A DNA stretch of 64,000 nt from positions 36,011 to 100,010 of the forward strand of contig JAEWOS010000012.1 in assembly GCA_023460855.1 (NCBI GenBank). Direction: 5' to 3'. Source of the stretch: Bacteroidota bacterium (GTDB lineage Bacteria > Bacteroidota > Bacteroidia > Flavobacteriales > Weeksellaceae). The position numbers and the translations under genes are program-made. Under the pieces are notes generated by a model. That model was not told the origin of the DNA. It made no database searches and saw nothing but the letters and a program-made list of their open reading frames with translations. This document shows positions 25,753 to 35,203 of the stretch, one piece after another; the first letter of the stretch is position 1, and every line of letters begins with the position of its first letter.

Positions 25753-27522
25753 TTACATTCTGTTCACAACACCGATTCCGAGTAAATCAAGACATTTTTT
25801 AATTACTTTTCCGGCGTTCAACGAAAGATTTAGTCTAAAATTTTTCAAATTTTCATCCTCCTGATTCAGAACCGGATTATTCTGATAGAATGAATTGTAG
25901 GATTTTACAACTTCGTACAGATAATTGGCAACATGAGCAGGACTCAAAGTATTCGCAGCTTTCTCCACAGTTTCCGGATAATTGGAAAGAAGCATGATTA
26001 ACTCCTTTTCATAGGAATTTAACTGGACGTGATCGAAAGCAGACGTTTCAGCGAAATGGGCCTTAGCCAGCAGCGACTGAATTCTGGCGTAAGTATACTG
26101 AATAAAAGGACCCGTGTTCCCTTCAAAATCCACGCTGGTTGCAGGATTGAAGAGCATTTTCTTCTGCGGGTCTATTTTCAGCATAAAATATTTCAGGGCG
26201 CCCATTCCGACAATTTCGTAAGACTGCTCCCTTTCTTCCGCAGACAGCTGTTCCAGTTTTCCTAATTCCTGCGACTTTTCTTTTGCGGTTTCATACATTT
26301 CCTGCATCAGCTCATCTGCATCTACAACAGTCCCCTCTCGCGATTTCATCTTTCCTTCCGGCAATTCAACCATTCCGTATGACAAATGGTAAAGCTGATC
26401 AGCCCATGTATAGCCGAGTTTCTTCAGCGTACTGAACAGTACCTGAAAGTGATAATCCTGCTCATTTCCTACGGTATAAATCAGTTTGCTGAGACGGTTT
26501 TCTTTAAAACGCTGCACTGCTGTGCCCAGATCCTGAGTGATATATACGGAAGTTCCGTCCGAGCGCAGCAAAAGCTTCTTATCCAGCCCCGAATCTTCAA
26601 GATCTACCCAAACTGAGCCATCGTCATTTCTGTAAAAAATACCACGGTTTAAGCCGTCCTGAATAATATCTTTTCCGAGCAGGTAGGTGTTGCTTTCGTA
26701 CATAACGTCATCAAAAGAAACGCCCAGTCTTTTGTAGGTTTCGTCAAAACCCTGATAAACCCAGTAATTCATCCTGGACCAGAGCTCACGTGTTTCCGGA
26801 TCATTTTTTTCCCAGCTGAGCAACATGGAGGATGCGTCTTTAATCGACTTCGCTTCTTTCTTCGCTGCATCTTCTGCCGAGCCTGCATCTACGAGTTCAG
26901 CGATCTCTTTCTTGTAATTCTGATCGAACTTCACGTAATAATTACCAACAAGTTTATCGCCTTTAATTCCGGTAGTTTCAGGCGTTTCGCCGTTACCTTC
27001 ATTTTTCCAGGCAAGCATAGACTTACAAATGTGAATTCCGCGGTCGTTTATGATTTGTGACTTAATGACATCGTAACCGGAGGCCTCCAGGATTTTTGCC
27101 ACCGAAAAACCCAGCAGATTATTGCGGACATGCCCCAAATGTAACGGCTTATTGGTATTGGGTGATGAATATTCCACCATCACGGTTTCCCCCTTCTTCT
27201 CCACATTTGTTAGGGAAGCAGGAACACCCTGAAGCGAATTCAGAAACACCGCATCTGAGACTTCGATATTAAGAAAACCTTTTACTACGTGAAAACTTTT
27301 CACATCAGAAACCTGTGCTGTTAATGCACCGCCTATTTCCATTCCGATCAGTTCCGGATTCTTCTTCAGCAGTTTTACCAAAGGAAAAAGCACGATGGTA
27401 AAATCACCCGGGAAATCGGTTTTATTATCCTGAATTTCTGGGATCACATTATCGACCTGGTAAAGTGAAAAAATTGTTTCAGAAATCTTCTTCTGCAAAT
27501 CTGCCTTAAAACTCATCTTCAA
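25753..27522 (-). CDS. argS: Arginyl-tRNA synthetase
   Basis: Charges tRNA-Arg with arginine in the cytoplasm. The 589-aa class I synthetase has the HIGH-type motif in SSPNTNKPLHLGHVRNN (about residue 118-134), the N-terminal Add-1-like domain before it, a KMSKS-equivalent MKSREGTVV (about 400), and a C-terminal anticodon-binding helical domain ending KKCLDLLGIGVVNRM, typical of ArgS DALR domains. It stands alone between the speD operon and susD, with its own terminator. Confidence 0.96.
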   Translation of the reverse strand: MKMSFKADLQKKISETIFSLYQVDNVIPEIQDNKTDFPGDFTIVLFPLVKLLKKNPELIGMEIGGALTAQVSDVKSFHVVKGFLNIEVSDAVFLNSLQGVPASLTNVEKKGETVMVEYSSPNTNKPLHLGHVRNNLLGFSVAKILEASGYDVIKSQIINDRGIHICKSMLAWKNEGNGETPETTGIKGDKLVGNYYVKFDQNYKKEIAELVDAGSAEDAAKKEAKSIKDASSMLLSWEKNDPETRELWSRMNYWVYQGFDETYKRLGVSFDDVMYESNTYLLGKDIIQDGLNRGIFYRNDDGSVWVDLEDSGLDKKLLLRSDGTSVYITQDLGTAVQRFKENRLSKLIYTVGNEQDYHFQVLFSTLKKLGYTWADQLYHLSYGMVELPEGKMKSREGTVVDADELMQEMYETAKEKSQELGKLEQLSAEEREQSYEIVGMGALKYFMLKIDPQKKMLFNPATSVDFEGNTGPFIQYTYARIQSLLAKAHFAETSAFDHVQLNSYEKELIMLLSNYPETVEKAANTLSPAHVANYLYEVVKSYNSFYQNNPVLNQEDENLKNFRLNLSLNAGKVIKKCLDLLGIGVVNRM

Positions 27523-27546
27523 AAAATTGTGTCACAAATATAGCGA

Positions 27547-27574
27547 ATAAAAAAACCGCTCCGAAGAGCGGTTT
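27547..27574 (-). terminator. Rho-independent terminator of susCD
   Basis: On the minus strand AAACCGCTC-TTCG-GAGCGGTTT forms a 9-bp stem capped by a UUCG tetraloop and is followed by a run of T. It lies 23 bp past the susD-like stop. Confidence 0.9.
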
Positions 27575-27596
27575 AAATATGTAAACTAAAAAATTA

Positions 27597-29228
27597 TTAG
27601 TTCTGATTCCAGAATGGTGTAAACTGGTTCTTTACGAACACCTGCGCAGACTGTACGTTTGGTACGTTTGCAGAGTTGGCAGCATATTCAGATACCGGAT
27701 AAACCAGTCTGTATGGTTTGTTAGGATACTGAGCTGTAGTTGCCATTGGCGTCCACGGATAACCTGTTCTCAAATACTCGATGAACATTTCTGTCGGAGT
27801 ATGGTTGGTCATCGCGATCCATTTCTGCGTCATGATCGCTTCGATTTTCTGCTCATCAGTTCCTGTCCATCCAAGACCAGGTCTAAGGTTAGCAGCTGCA
27901 ATATAAGTGTTCATACTTGCTGCGGAAGCACCAAGATAAGCAGCATGCGCTCTGATAGCATCAGAAAACTTTGTAGCACCTGAAATAGATCCGAATACTG
28001 CAGGCCATCTTACAGAAGCTTCTGCCTGAAGTAAATCACTTTCAGATTTCAGCATCAACAATCCTCCACGTGCGTTGTTTGCATCAATCACATCAAACCA
28101 TGTTGCAATCGGAGCTGAACCGGAAAACGCCTGAGGCGGAAGTTTAGAAGTTGCAGTGTTATAGGTAGGAGCACCAGGTTGTCCCGGAACAGCTCCCTGT
28201 CTTACACCTTTCAACATAGTAGCTGTACCTCCGGTTGCAGTCTGTGCGCCGGCAATAGCAGTAAACATTCTTGTTCTTCTAGGATCTTTAAGACCTGTGA
28301 ATTTCGCGTAGTTAGGATCTGCCAGTACATCATTTCCTTCCAGGGAATTAGCCATGTGCTCAGAAACAGTAACAAGTGAATAAGCCTGAACCTGTGCTCC
28401 TGAAGAGTTTCTTGCCCATGTAAGAACAAACGGGTTCATTTGGTCGTTGTTATTTCTTGTATAGCCCGGGTTTTCGTGAACATCTGTATCTACAAACTGA
28501 GCTGTGGAAAGAGTTGCAAGCTGTGCATCTCTGAAAGTTGCCATTTCACCCGTTACTTTGTGCATACGCAAAAGCATTCTCAGCTTAATAGTATTGGCAA
28601 ATTTTTTCCATTCAGCCATATTTCCACCGAATACGATGTCGGTTTCCACAAGATCACCCTGATTATCGTCGATAAGTACTACAGCATCATTAAGACTTGT
28701 AATAAGGCTTCTGTAGATATCCTGATCGTTGTCGTACTTTGGAGTCATGTTCAGCTGACCAAGGAATGCTTCGCTGTAAGGAGCATCACCATAAAGGTCA
28801 ACGATATACTGCATATAGTAAGCTTTCATAATCTTTGCGATAGCTATATACCCGTCATAAGAACGGTCAGCGTTTGGAAAACGCTCGATTTGAGCGAAGT
28901 TCGCAATTCTTGGATACAAACCACCCCAGATTCCGCTGTAGAAACTACTGTCTACGCTTCCCAGGTTGAATTCTCTCTGGAATGGGCTACCAAACGCATA
29001 AGAGTTTCCTGCCCAGCTGTTCATCATCAGGTTACCAAACTGTTGCATGGTTCCTGCCTGAGTTCTGTAAGCCTGGCTGATAGCACCAGGCAACATTTGC
29101 CTTGGTGTGATATCTTCTGCATGAATCGCATTTGGATTCTCATTGATATCCAAGTAGTCGTTCGTACAGGACACGTTAAGCGTCAGTGCACCTAACAGTG
29201 CTAATAAAGATATTTTTGTTTTTTTCAT
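27597..29228 (-). CDS. SusD/RagB-type outer-membrane lipoprotein
   Basis: Surface lipoprotein that captures a nutrient and hands it to the SusC partner. The 543-aa protein has a lipoprotein signal (KISLLALLGALTLNVSC, Cys at the lipobox) followed by TNDYLDINENPNAI, the usual SusD-like opening. TPR-like helices (AKIMKAYYMQYIVDLYGDAP; WKKFANTIKLRMLLRMHK) are of the SusD-like type often linked to peptide or undefined substrates. It sits 10 bp after the SusC gene. No polysaccharide-degrading enzyme is adjacent, so the substrate cannot be inferred. Confidence 0.9.
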   Translation of the reverse strand: MKKTKISLLALLGALTLNVSCTNDYLDINENPNAIHAEDITPRQMLPGAISQAYRTQAGTMQQFGNLMMNSWAGNSYAFGSPFQREFNLGSVDSSFYSGIWGGLYPRIANFAQIERFPNADRSYDGYIAIAKIMKAYYMQYIVDLYGDAPYSEAFLGQLNMTPKYDNDQDIYRSLITSLNDAVVLIDDNQGDLVETDIVFGGNMAEWKKFANTIKLRMLLRMHKVTGEMATFRDAQLATLSTAQFVDTDVHENPGYTRNNNDQMNPFVLTWARNSSGAQVQAYSLVTVSEHMANSLEGNDVLADPNYAKFTGLKDPRRTRMFTAIAGAQTATGGTATMLKGVRQGAVPGQPGAPTYNTATSKLPPQAFSGSAPIATWFDVIDANNARGGLLMLKSESDLLQAEASVRWPAVFGSISGATKFSDAIRAHAAYLGASAASMNTYIAAANLRPGLGWTGTDEQKIEAIMTQKWIAMTNHTPTEMFIEYLRTGYPWTPMATTAQYPNKPYRLVYPVSEYAANSANVPNVQSAQVFVKNQFTPFWNQN

Positions 29229-29238
29229 TACTTTAAGA

Positions 29239-32200
29239 TTAAAAAGTTGCGTTTAAGTTAAATCCGAAACTTCTGATTGTCGGATATTGACCGGTTGTTG
29301 CGATACCTCCGGCGTTACCACTTGTTGATGCTGTCTCAGGATCTGCGAAGTTTCTGTTACCTTCAGCATAAATGATGATCGGATTTCTCGCGAAAACTCC
29401 GAAAGACAGGCTTCTTACAAACGTATTGGCAAGCATGTCGCGTGAGAAATCGTATGTAAGGCTCATCTCACGAACTTTAAATGCGCTTCCGTCCACTACG
29501 AATTCTTCACCTACAGATCTGTATGCTCCTGTGAAATATGCATTAACTCCGGTGTAATTAGCCGAACCACCCGCATAATTCGTTGTATTTGCTACATAAG
29601 TAGGAGCTGCCGCAGTTCCAGTGTTTATTACAGAACCTGGTACGATATAACCCTGCTCTCTGTCGAATTCAGCGCTCTTCTCTAAGCTACCCGTGAAGCC
29701 AAGTAGGTTTTTAGTAAGAGAAAGGAATTTATTACCTGTACGGTAATCAGCAGTTGCACCGAATCTGATGTTTTTATATCTGATGGAAGTGTTGAAACCA
29801 AGGATATAATCAGGATTTACCTGACCAAGAACTTCCAGTGTAGAAGTTGCAAGTGGGTTTCCGTTAGCACCTACGATGATATTTCCGTTAGGATCTCTCT
29901 GATATTTTGTTCCCTTGATAACTGGCATATCTTCTCCAACCACGGCAAATACACCGGCTGAAGGTGTTGTTGTAGTGAGCAGTGTAATTTCATCAACACC
30001 ACCTTCCAAAGATTCAACAACAGATTTGTATGTGGAATAAGAACCTCTCAGTCTCCATTCGAAATCGTTGAATTTCAACGGTACAATTCCTAAGTCAATT
30101 TCAAAACCTCTGTTGCTGATAGATCCAACATTGTCAATTACTGAGGAAATTCCCGTTGGTGCAGGTACCTGTCTTGCAGTAATAAGACCGTCTGTATTGG
30201 TGTCGTAAACGGAAGCTTCAAGCGTTAATCTGTCTCTGAAGAACCCTAACATAATTGTTCCTTCGTTAGAGAATGTAAATTCCGGCTCGATATCCTGAGA
30301 TACTGGAGCTGACTGAGGAAGGTAAGAAGTTAAAGTTCCGAAAGGATATCCGGTTGGGAATACACCGATTTCATCAGCCTGATACGCACTAAGGAAAGAG
30401 TTACCTACTCTTGTGTGCGCTAAACTGATCTTCATATAATTCAGTACATCACCTCTCAAGGATTCAAACGCTTTTGTCGGAACGAATGAAAGACCGAAAG
30501 AGTAATATGGATAACCCTGGTTTCCTAGTGGCATCTGCATTCCTGCAACTGAAGGAGTAGGACGGATACTAAGTACCGAAGACTTCTCATATCTGAATGT
30601 TGCATTGAAGAAAAGGTAGTCCAGATAATTCAGGTCCAAGTTAGCAAACCATGCAAAACTTCTAACTCTGCTTCTTCCATTGTTCAGCGTACTGAACTGA
30701 TCCGGCTGCAGTACGTTATTGATATGATACCAGCCCGGTACTTCAAGATTATCACCTCCTACCTGCATAGTGGTTGATCTGCTGTCCTGAATATTGTGAC
30801 CAACGTTCAGTTTAAGATTCAGGGCATCCGTAAGATCGTAATCGAAGTTTGCCATCAAATCTCCATAATAACGGAACGTGTTGGTTACTGTTTTATAGAA
30901 GTAAGAAATAACGTCCTCCTGACCGAAATAGTATGGATCCTTACCATCAACATAAGTACCTGTATTCTGATAGATACGGTCCATTACGAAATGATTCAGA
31001 TGAGACTCAGTATCTGAAGAAGAACTAGTCGCAGATCCGGAATACGTCAGGTTAATGTTATCATTGATCGTATATTTCATGTTGATCAATCCCTGGAAGA
31101 TACGCTGATAGTTATCTGCTCTTTCGTTATCGATTGTCCAGAAAGGGTTCAAAGCGTAAGCTGTATAGTTGGCATCAGGCAATGAATGTCTGAATTTTCT
31201 TACGTCTACGTTAGTTGGTGTCTGGATCAGATCATCATACAGGTTAGAATCTGTAGTAGAAGTACGGATATCCATGAAGTTAACGTTACCGTCAATTCTG
31301 AATTTGCCAAGTTCTCTACCTGCCTTTAAGATGAAGTTGTTTCTTTTAAGGTGATCTTTCTCAACTACGAATTCGTTTTCTGTTCTGTTGAAAGATAGGA
31401 ATACATAAGCATCCTGCCCACCTGCGTTAACGGAAAGACCATTCTGAAATAATGTTCCTGTCTGGAAGAAGTTTCCGATCGCATTTTTCTGTGGTGCATA
31501 TACCTGCGTAAGGAACTGGTCGTTAGCCTGAGGCATACCTACAAAAAGCGTTTGTCCGCCCAAAGCTGAAGAGTAAGCTGGCCCCCAGTTTGTGTTTTCA
31601 TAAGGAACCCAGTTTGTACCGCCGTAATCGGTAGTATCAAAAACATCGCCCGGCCATCCCTGTCCGTACAGCTTCTGAGTGATTGGCAACTTATAAACTG
31701 AAGAAAATTCAACTGCACTTGTCAGGTTGAACTGCAGTCTTTCAGATCTGGATCCTCTTTTCGTGGTTACGATGATCGCACCGTTTGAACCCTGCTCTCC
31801 ATAAAGAGCCGCACCCTGCTGACCTTTAATAACGTTCATGTTATCAATGATCTCCGGCGGAAGGTTCTGAAGGATTCCCAAAGTAGAGATTACCCCGTCA
31901 ATTACTACAAGAGCCTGGTTGTTACCGGAAATGGATCTTGGACCCCTAAGAACAACTCTGTTCGTAGAGTTTACGGAGTTGTTGGTAGTCGTAATTTGCA
32001 GACCAGATACTTTACCGGTAAGAGCCTGTACAGGGTTCGGGTTTTTCGCCTGTTGGATTTCTTCCGCATTTACTACCTGGTTAGCTGAAGTTACAGCATC
32101 CTGTCTCTTCTGAATACCTAAAGCACCAGTGATCACTACCTCACCGATGTTCACAGTTCTAGTAGTATCCGTTGGCGTTTCCTGTGCATTCGCAACAGCA

Positions 32201-32250
32201 AATGAGGCCGTAAGAACCACTGTAAGAACACTTGTTGTTAGTTTCTTCAT
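29239..32250 (-). CDS. SusC/RagA-type TonB-dependent outer-membrane transporter
   Basis: Imports the ligand bound by the SusD-like partner using TonB energy. The 1003-aa protein has a signal peptide (TSVLTVVLTASFAVANAQ), a plug with IGEVVITGALGIQKRQD and the SusC signature NNQALVVIDGV, then a beta-barrel ending in an aromatic residue (GFNLNATF). It lacks the N-terminal carboxypeptidase-regulatory-like domain present in many SusC proteins; the mature protein starts almost directly at the TonB-box/plug region. A divergent promoter region is shared with rnhB. Confidence 0.93.
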   Translation of the reverse strand: MKKLTTSVLTVVLTASFAVANAQETPTDTTRTVNIGEVVITGALGIQKRQDAVTSANQVVNAEEIQQAKNPNPVQALTGKVSGLQITTTNNSVNSTNRVVLRGPRSISGNNQALVVIDGVISTLGILQNLPPEIIDNMNVIKGQQGAALYGEQGSNGAIIVTTKRGSRSERLQFNLTSAVEFSSVYKLPITQKLYGQGWPGDVFDTTDYGGTNWVPYENTNWGPAYSSALGGQTLFVGMPQANDQFLTQVYAPQKNAIGNFFQTGTLFQNGLSVNAGGQDAYVFLSFNRTENEFVVEKDHLKRNNFILKAGRELGKFRIDGNVNFMDIRTSTTDSNLYDDLIQTPTNVDVRKFRHSLPDANYTAYALNPFWTIDNERADNYQRIFQGLINMKYTINDNINLTYSGSATSSSSDTESHLNHFVMDRIYQNTGTYVDGKDPYYFGQEDVISYFYKTVTNTFRYYGDLMANFDYDLTDALNLKLNVGHNIQDSRSTTMQVGGDNLEVPGWYHINNVLQPDQFSTLNNGRSRVRSFAWFANLDLNYLDYLFFNATFRYEKSSVLSIRPTPSVAGMQMPLGNQGYPYYSFGLSFVPTKAFESLRGDVLNYMKISLAHTRVGNSFLSAYQADEIGVFPTGYPFGTLTSYLPQSAPVSQDIEPEFTFSNEGTIMLGFFRDRLTLEASVYDTNTDGLITARQVPAPTGISSVIDNVGSISNRGFEIDLGIVPLKFNDFEWRLRGSYSTYKSVVESLEGGVDEITLLTTTTPSAGVFAVVGEDMPVIKGTKYQRDPNGNIIVGANGNPLATSTLEVLGQVNPDYILGFNTSIRYKNIRFGATADYRTGNKFLSLTKNLLGFTGSLEKSAEFDREQGYIVPGSVINTGTAAAPTYVANTTNYAGGSANYTGVNAYFTGAYRSVGEEFVVDGSAFKVREMSLTYDFSRDMLANTFVRSLSFGVFARNPIIIYAEGNRNFADPETASTSGNAGGIATTGQYPTIRSFGFNLNATF

Positions 32251-32328
32251 ATCAAATTAAATTTTTCATTGCCACAAAAATGAAAAAAAAACCCAAACCC
32301 ACCAAACTTTCTGTTAATTATTTCTTAA

Positions 32329-32336
32329 TAAATTTG
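32329..32336 (+). promoter_or_regulatory. -7 box of rnhB promoter
   Basis: TAAATTTG is a perfect TAnnTTTG element 54 bp before the rnhB ATG. The -33 side is weak (TTTC). Confidence 0.4.
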
Positions 32337-32368
32337 TAAAATTAGATATTTAATAATTTGATTATCAA
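32337..32368 (-). promoter_or_regulatory. Candidate promoter of susCD
   Basis: Minus strand: TTG (32368-32366), 21-bp spacer, TAATTTTA (32344-32337), 7/8 match to the -7 consensus. It abuts the rnhB -7 box, so the two promoters would be back to back. Confidence 0.4.
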
Positions 32369-32390
32369 TACACCCACCTAAATTACGAAT

Positions 32391-33041
32391 ATGATAAAAA
32401 AATGGTCTGCTGATTACGTAGAAGCCGGTTGCGACGAAGTTGGGCGTGGTTGCCTTTGTGGTCCTGTGGTGGCTGCAGCGGTGATCATTGATGAAAATTT
32501 TAACCAAAATTTGGTTAATGATTCCAAAAAACTCAACATACAGACCAGAACTGCGCTTGATGCCTATATAAAAGAGCACGCTGTGGACTACGCCATTGCT
32601 TCCGTTGATATTGACATGATTGACCGGCACAATATTCTGAATGCAAGTATCCACGCCATGCATCTGGCGCTGGACAATTTGAAAATACGGCCGGAACTGA
32701 TTCTTGTGGATGGCAACAGGTTTCACCCCTATCCTTTCGTTCCGCATCAGTGTATTATTAAAGGTGACGGAAAAGTACTTTCAATCGCTGCAGCGTCAAT
32801 ACTTGCAAAAAATTACCGCGATCAGCTGATGATTGAACTGCATGAAGAATTCCCACAATACGGCTGGAACAAAAATATGGGCTATGCCACTGGAGAACAC
32901 CGCGCTGCACTCTTACAGTTTGGTCCGACTCCGCACCATCGCCGTTCTTTTAAGCTGGATTATTCCTGTGAAATAACTGTAGGTGGAATTCCCGCGGAAG
33001 ATCAACCGGAGTTTTTGCAGGACATTCTCCGGTTCGAATAA
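32391..33041 (+). CDS. rnhB: Ribonuclease HII
   Basis: Cleaves RNA in RNA-DNA hybrids and removes misincorporated ribonucleotides. The 216-aa protein begins with EAGCDEVGRGCLCGPVVAAA, carrying the catalytic D and E of the family's 'GvDEaGRGplaGPVvaAAV'. It goes on with VNDSKKLN, ASVDIDMIDRHNILNASIHA, LVDGN and KGDGKVLSIAAASILAKNYRD (the conserved 'KGD..s.sIAAASI.AKv.RD'). The final GYATGEHRAAL-FGPTPHHRRSF is also typical. It is complete and single-gene, facing yidC. Confidence 0.95.
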   Translation: MIKKWSADYVEAGCDEVGRGCLCGPVVAAAVIIDENFNQNLVNDSKKLNIQTRTALDAYIKEHAVDYAIASVDIDMIDRHNILNASIHAMHLALDNLKIRPELILVDGNRFHPYPFVPHQCIIKGDGKVLSIAAASILAKNYRDQLMIELHEEFPQYGWNKNMGYATGEHRAALLQFGPTPHHRRSFKLDYSCEITVGGIPAEDQPEFLQDILRFE

Positions 33042-33202
33042 ACCCCGAAAACCAATGACTTTCAAATAATTTTCCTGGTAATATATATTATTACGTGTAG
33101 CGCGAAATTTTTCAATATGTTTCAATTCGTTTTACTAACCGATCAAATACTTAAGATCTCGGTGCGCTAAACGAATAAACGACCGGCGTTTGGTAGAATT
33201 AT

Positions 33203-33232
33203 CAAAAAAAACGGAGCAAAAATCTGCTCCGT
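33203..33232 (-). terminator. Rho-independent terminator of yidC
   Basis: Stem ACGGAGCA / TGCTCCGT (33211-33232) followed on the minus strand by a run of eight T. It is 6 bp past the yidC stop. The 33042-33200 part of the gap shows nothing else. Confidence 0.85.
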
Positions 33233-33237
33233 AATTT

Positions 33238-35055
33238 TTATTTCTTTTTCGACTGTTGTTTCTTCACCTGCTCCTGCTGCATCTTTTGCTGCTCCTGAGC
33301 CTTCTCCATCATTTCGCGCATCCTTTTCTGGAATTTTCCTTCGGCTTTAGGCTTCGCTTTGTTGGCCTGAATCTGTGCATGTATCTTGTCTTCATCCAGA
33401 ATCCAGTATTTGATGACGAGAATTATGAGAATATTAATCGCATTGGAAACGAAGTAATACCATGAAAGTCCGGATGCGGAAGTATTCAGGAAAAAAAGGA
33501 ACGTAATCGGGAAGATGTACATCAGCACTTTCATATTCGGCATACCTTCCATTTGCGGCTGCTGCATACTACCTGTGGTCATCAGTGTATAAATAAGAAT
33601 CACGGCGGTACACGCAATTGCGAAAATACTCAGGTGATCGCCGAGAAAAGGAATTTCAAACGGCAGCTTTATGATATCGTCATAAGCCGTAAGGTCTTTT
33701 GCAAACCAGAAGCTTTCTCCTCGCAAATCGATAAAATTCGGGAAAAAGCGGAATAACGCGTAGAAAATAGGAACCTGAAGTAGCGCAGGTAAACAGCCGG
33801 CCATTTGGTTCACGCCTGCTTTACGGTAAACAGACATCACTTCCTGCTGCTTTTTCATCGGATCTGCATCCTTGTATTTAGCATTCACCTCATCGATTTC
33901 CGGACGGATTACACGCATCATCGCACTCAGTTTATGCTGCTTGAACATAATTGGCGAAAGAATCAGCTTCACAATGATGGTCATTACAAAAATTACCCAG
34001 CCTGCCGTTAATCCCCACGAAGCGATAAAATTGTACATCGGAATAAAGAACCAGCGGTTCATCGTACCGATAAACGACCATCCCAAAGGAAGAATCTCAT
34101 CAAAATTCTTTCCTTCAAAACTTTTTAGCAAAGGCAGATCGAGCGGAAGGAAATACCAGTTGAAATCCTGATTGAGTTCGTTACCGGCCATCTGAACCTG
34201 TCCGTTGAATTTAAATTTCTTCAGAAACTCGCCCTCTTCCACCATTTCCTGGTTACCTCTGGATTGCGTAAATCCTGATTTCGGCTCAATAACCGCCGTG
34301 AAAAATTGCTGTTTCACTGCTAGCCAGTTTAAGGTTTCGCCCGCTTCATCCATGTCGGTCCGGCCGTCGTAATCGTAGCCGTCATAGTTATCAAAGGCAT
34401 AAGCAAATTCGGAATGCGTCTGTTCCTGAGAGCGGCCTTTTTCAACTTTTCTCACATTATAATCCCAAGTGAATTCTGCTTTTCCGTCACTGGTAACTGC
34501 ACTAAGACCATTTGATCTGACTTTAAAATCAACCTGATAATTCGGCAATAAAGTGTAAACAAACTGCAGTACTGCTCCACTTACATTTGAGGTCATGGTT
34601 ACTGAGTTCCCGCTTACAACCGGTGTAAAAACCAAATCTTTCGTATGAATTAATTTTCCGGTCCGGTCCTTGAACTGAAAACCATATGCGGAATTGCTCT
34701 TATTAAACAGATTTAAAGGCTGATCTGCTTCATCGGTTTTTTCATTATAAGCCTTATACTTCAGTAATTCCACAGTAGAAAGCTGTCCTCCAAGTGTAGA
34801 AAACTCAAGATTCAGTTCATTGTTTTTTAGCTGAACTGTTTTAATAGAACCGGGTGTTACACTGGTATTGAGATTGTTGCTTACAGCCGGTGCAGCAGCA
34901 GTTGTAGTCTGTGCCGGTGCAGGGTTTTGTGCGGCAATTTCCTCTGCTCTTTTCTGGTCTCTCGTCTGGAAATAGAACATGGCGCCGATCAGCAGAAGGG
35001 TAAACACCATAAAACTGATCAACTGATTTTTATCTAAACCACTGTTTTGCTGCAT
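33238..35055 (-). CDS. yidC: Membrane protein insertase YidC
   Basis: Inserts and folds inner-membrane proteins, with or without SecYEG. The 605-aa protein has an N-terminal membrane helix (ISFMVFTLLLIGAMFYFQT), a large periplasmic domain (about 60-350), and five conserved C-terminal helices. The conserved stretch MFKQHKLSAMMRVIRPEIDE then MSVYRKAGVNQMAGCLPALLQ carries the usual Arg-bearing hydrophilic groove region, and the basic C-terminal tail (QQQKMQQEQVKKQQSKKK) can contact ribosomes. It lies after pyrG, separated by a terminator, so it has its own promoter. Confidence 0.96.
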   Translation of the reverse strand: MQQNSGLDKNQLISFMVFTLLLIGAMFYFQTRDQKRAEEIAAQNPAPAQTTTAAAPAVSNNLNTSVTPGSIKTVQLKNNELNLEFSTLGGQLSTVELLKYKAYNEKTDEADQPLNLFNKSNSAYGFQFKDRTGKLIHTKDLVFTPVVSGNSVTMTSNVSGAVLQFVYTLLPNYQVDFKVRSNGLSAVTSDGKAEFTWDYNVRKVEKGRSQEQTHSEFAYAFDNYDGYDYDGRTDMDEAGETLNWLAVKQQFFTAVIEPKSGFTQSRGNQEMVEEGEFLKKFKFNGQVQMAGNELNQDFNWYFLPLDLPLLKSFEGKNFDEILPLGWSFIGTMNRWFFIPMYNFIASWGLTAGWVIFVMTIIVKLILSPIMFKQHKLSAMMRVIRPEIDEVNAKYKDADPMKKQQEVMSVYRKAGVNQMAGCLPALLQVPIFYALFRFFPNFIDLRGESFWFAKDLTAYDDIIKLPFEIPFLGDHLSIFAIACTAVILIYTLMTTGSMQQPQMEGMPNMKVLMYIFPITFLFFLNTSASGLSWYYFVSNAINILIILVIKYWILDEDKIHAQIQANKAKPKAEGKFQKRMREMMEKAQEQQKMQQEQVKKQQSKKK

Positions 35056-35171
35056 TTTACTAAATATTTGGACTGCCGGGTTTATAAAATTTCCCTCTCA
35101 GTGTCCGGTTCAAAATTAAAGTTGACAAAATTAGAATATTTTTTCCAAAAGGCAGGGTGATTTTTTTCCAT

Positions 35172-35199
35172 AAAAAAATCCCACTTCCGGAGTGGGATT
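35172..35199 (-). terminator. Rho-independent terminator of pyrG
   Basis: Stem AATCCCACT / AGTGGGATT (35177-35199, 5-nt loop) with a T run on the minus strand (complement of the A7 at 35172-35178). It lies just past the pyrG stop. Confidence 0.88.
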
Positions 35200-35203
35200 C
35201 TTA

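Noticed and set aside
28440..29195. A 251-codon plus-strand frame opposite the susD-like gene
   Set aside because: Antisense shadow of a conserved lipoprotein gene with no domain of its own.
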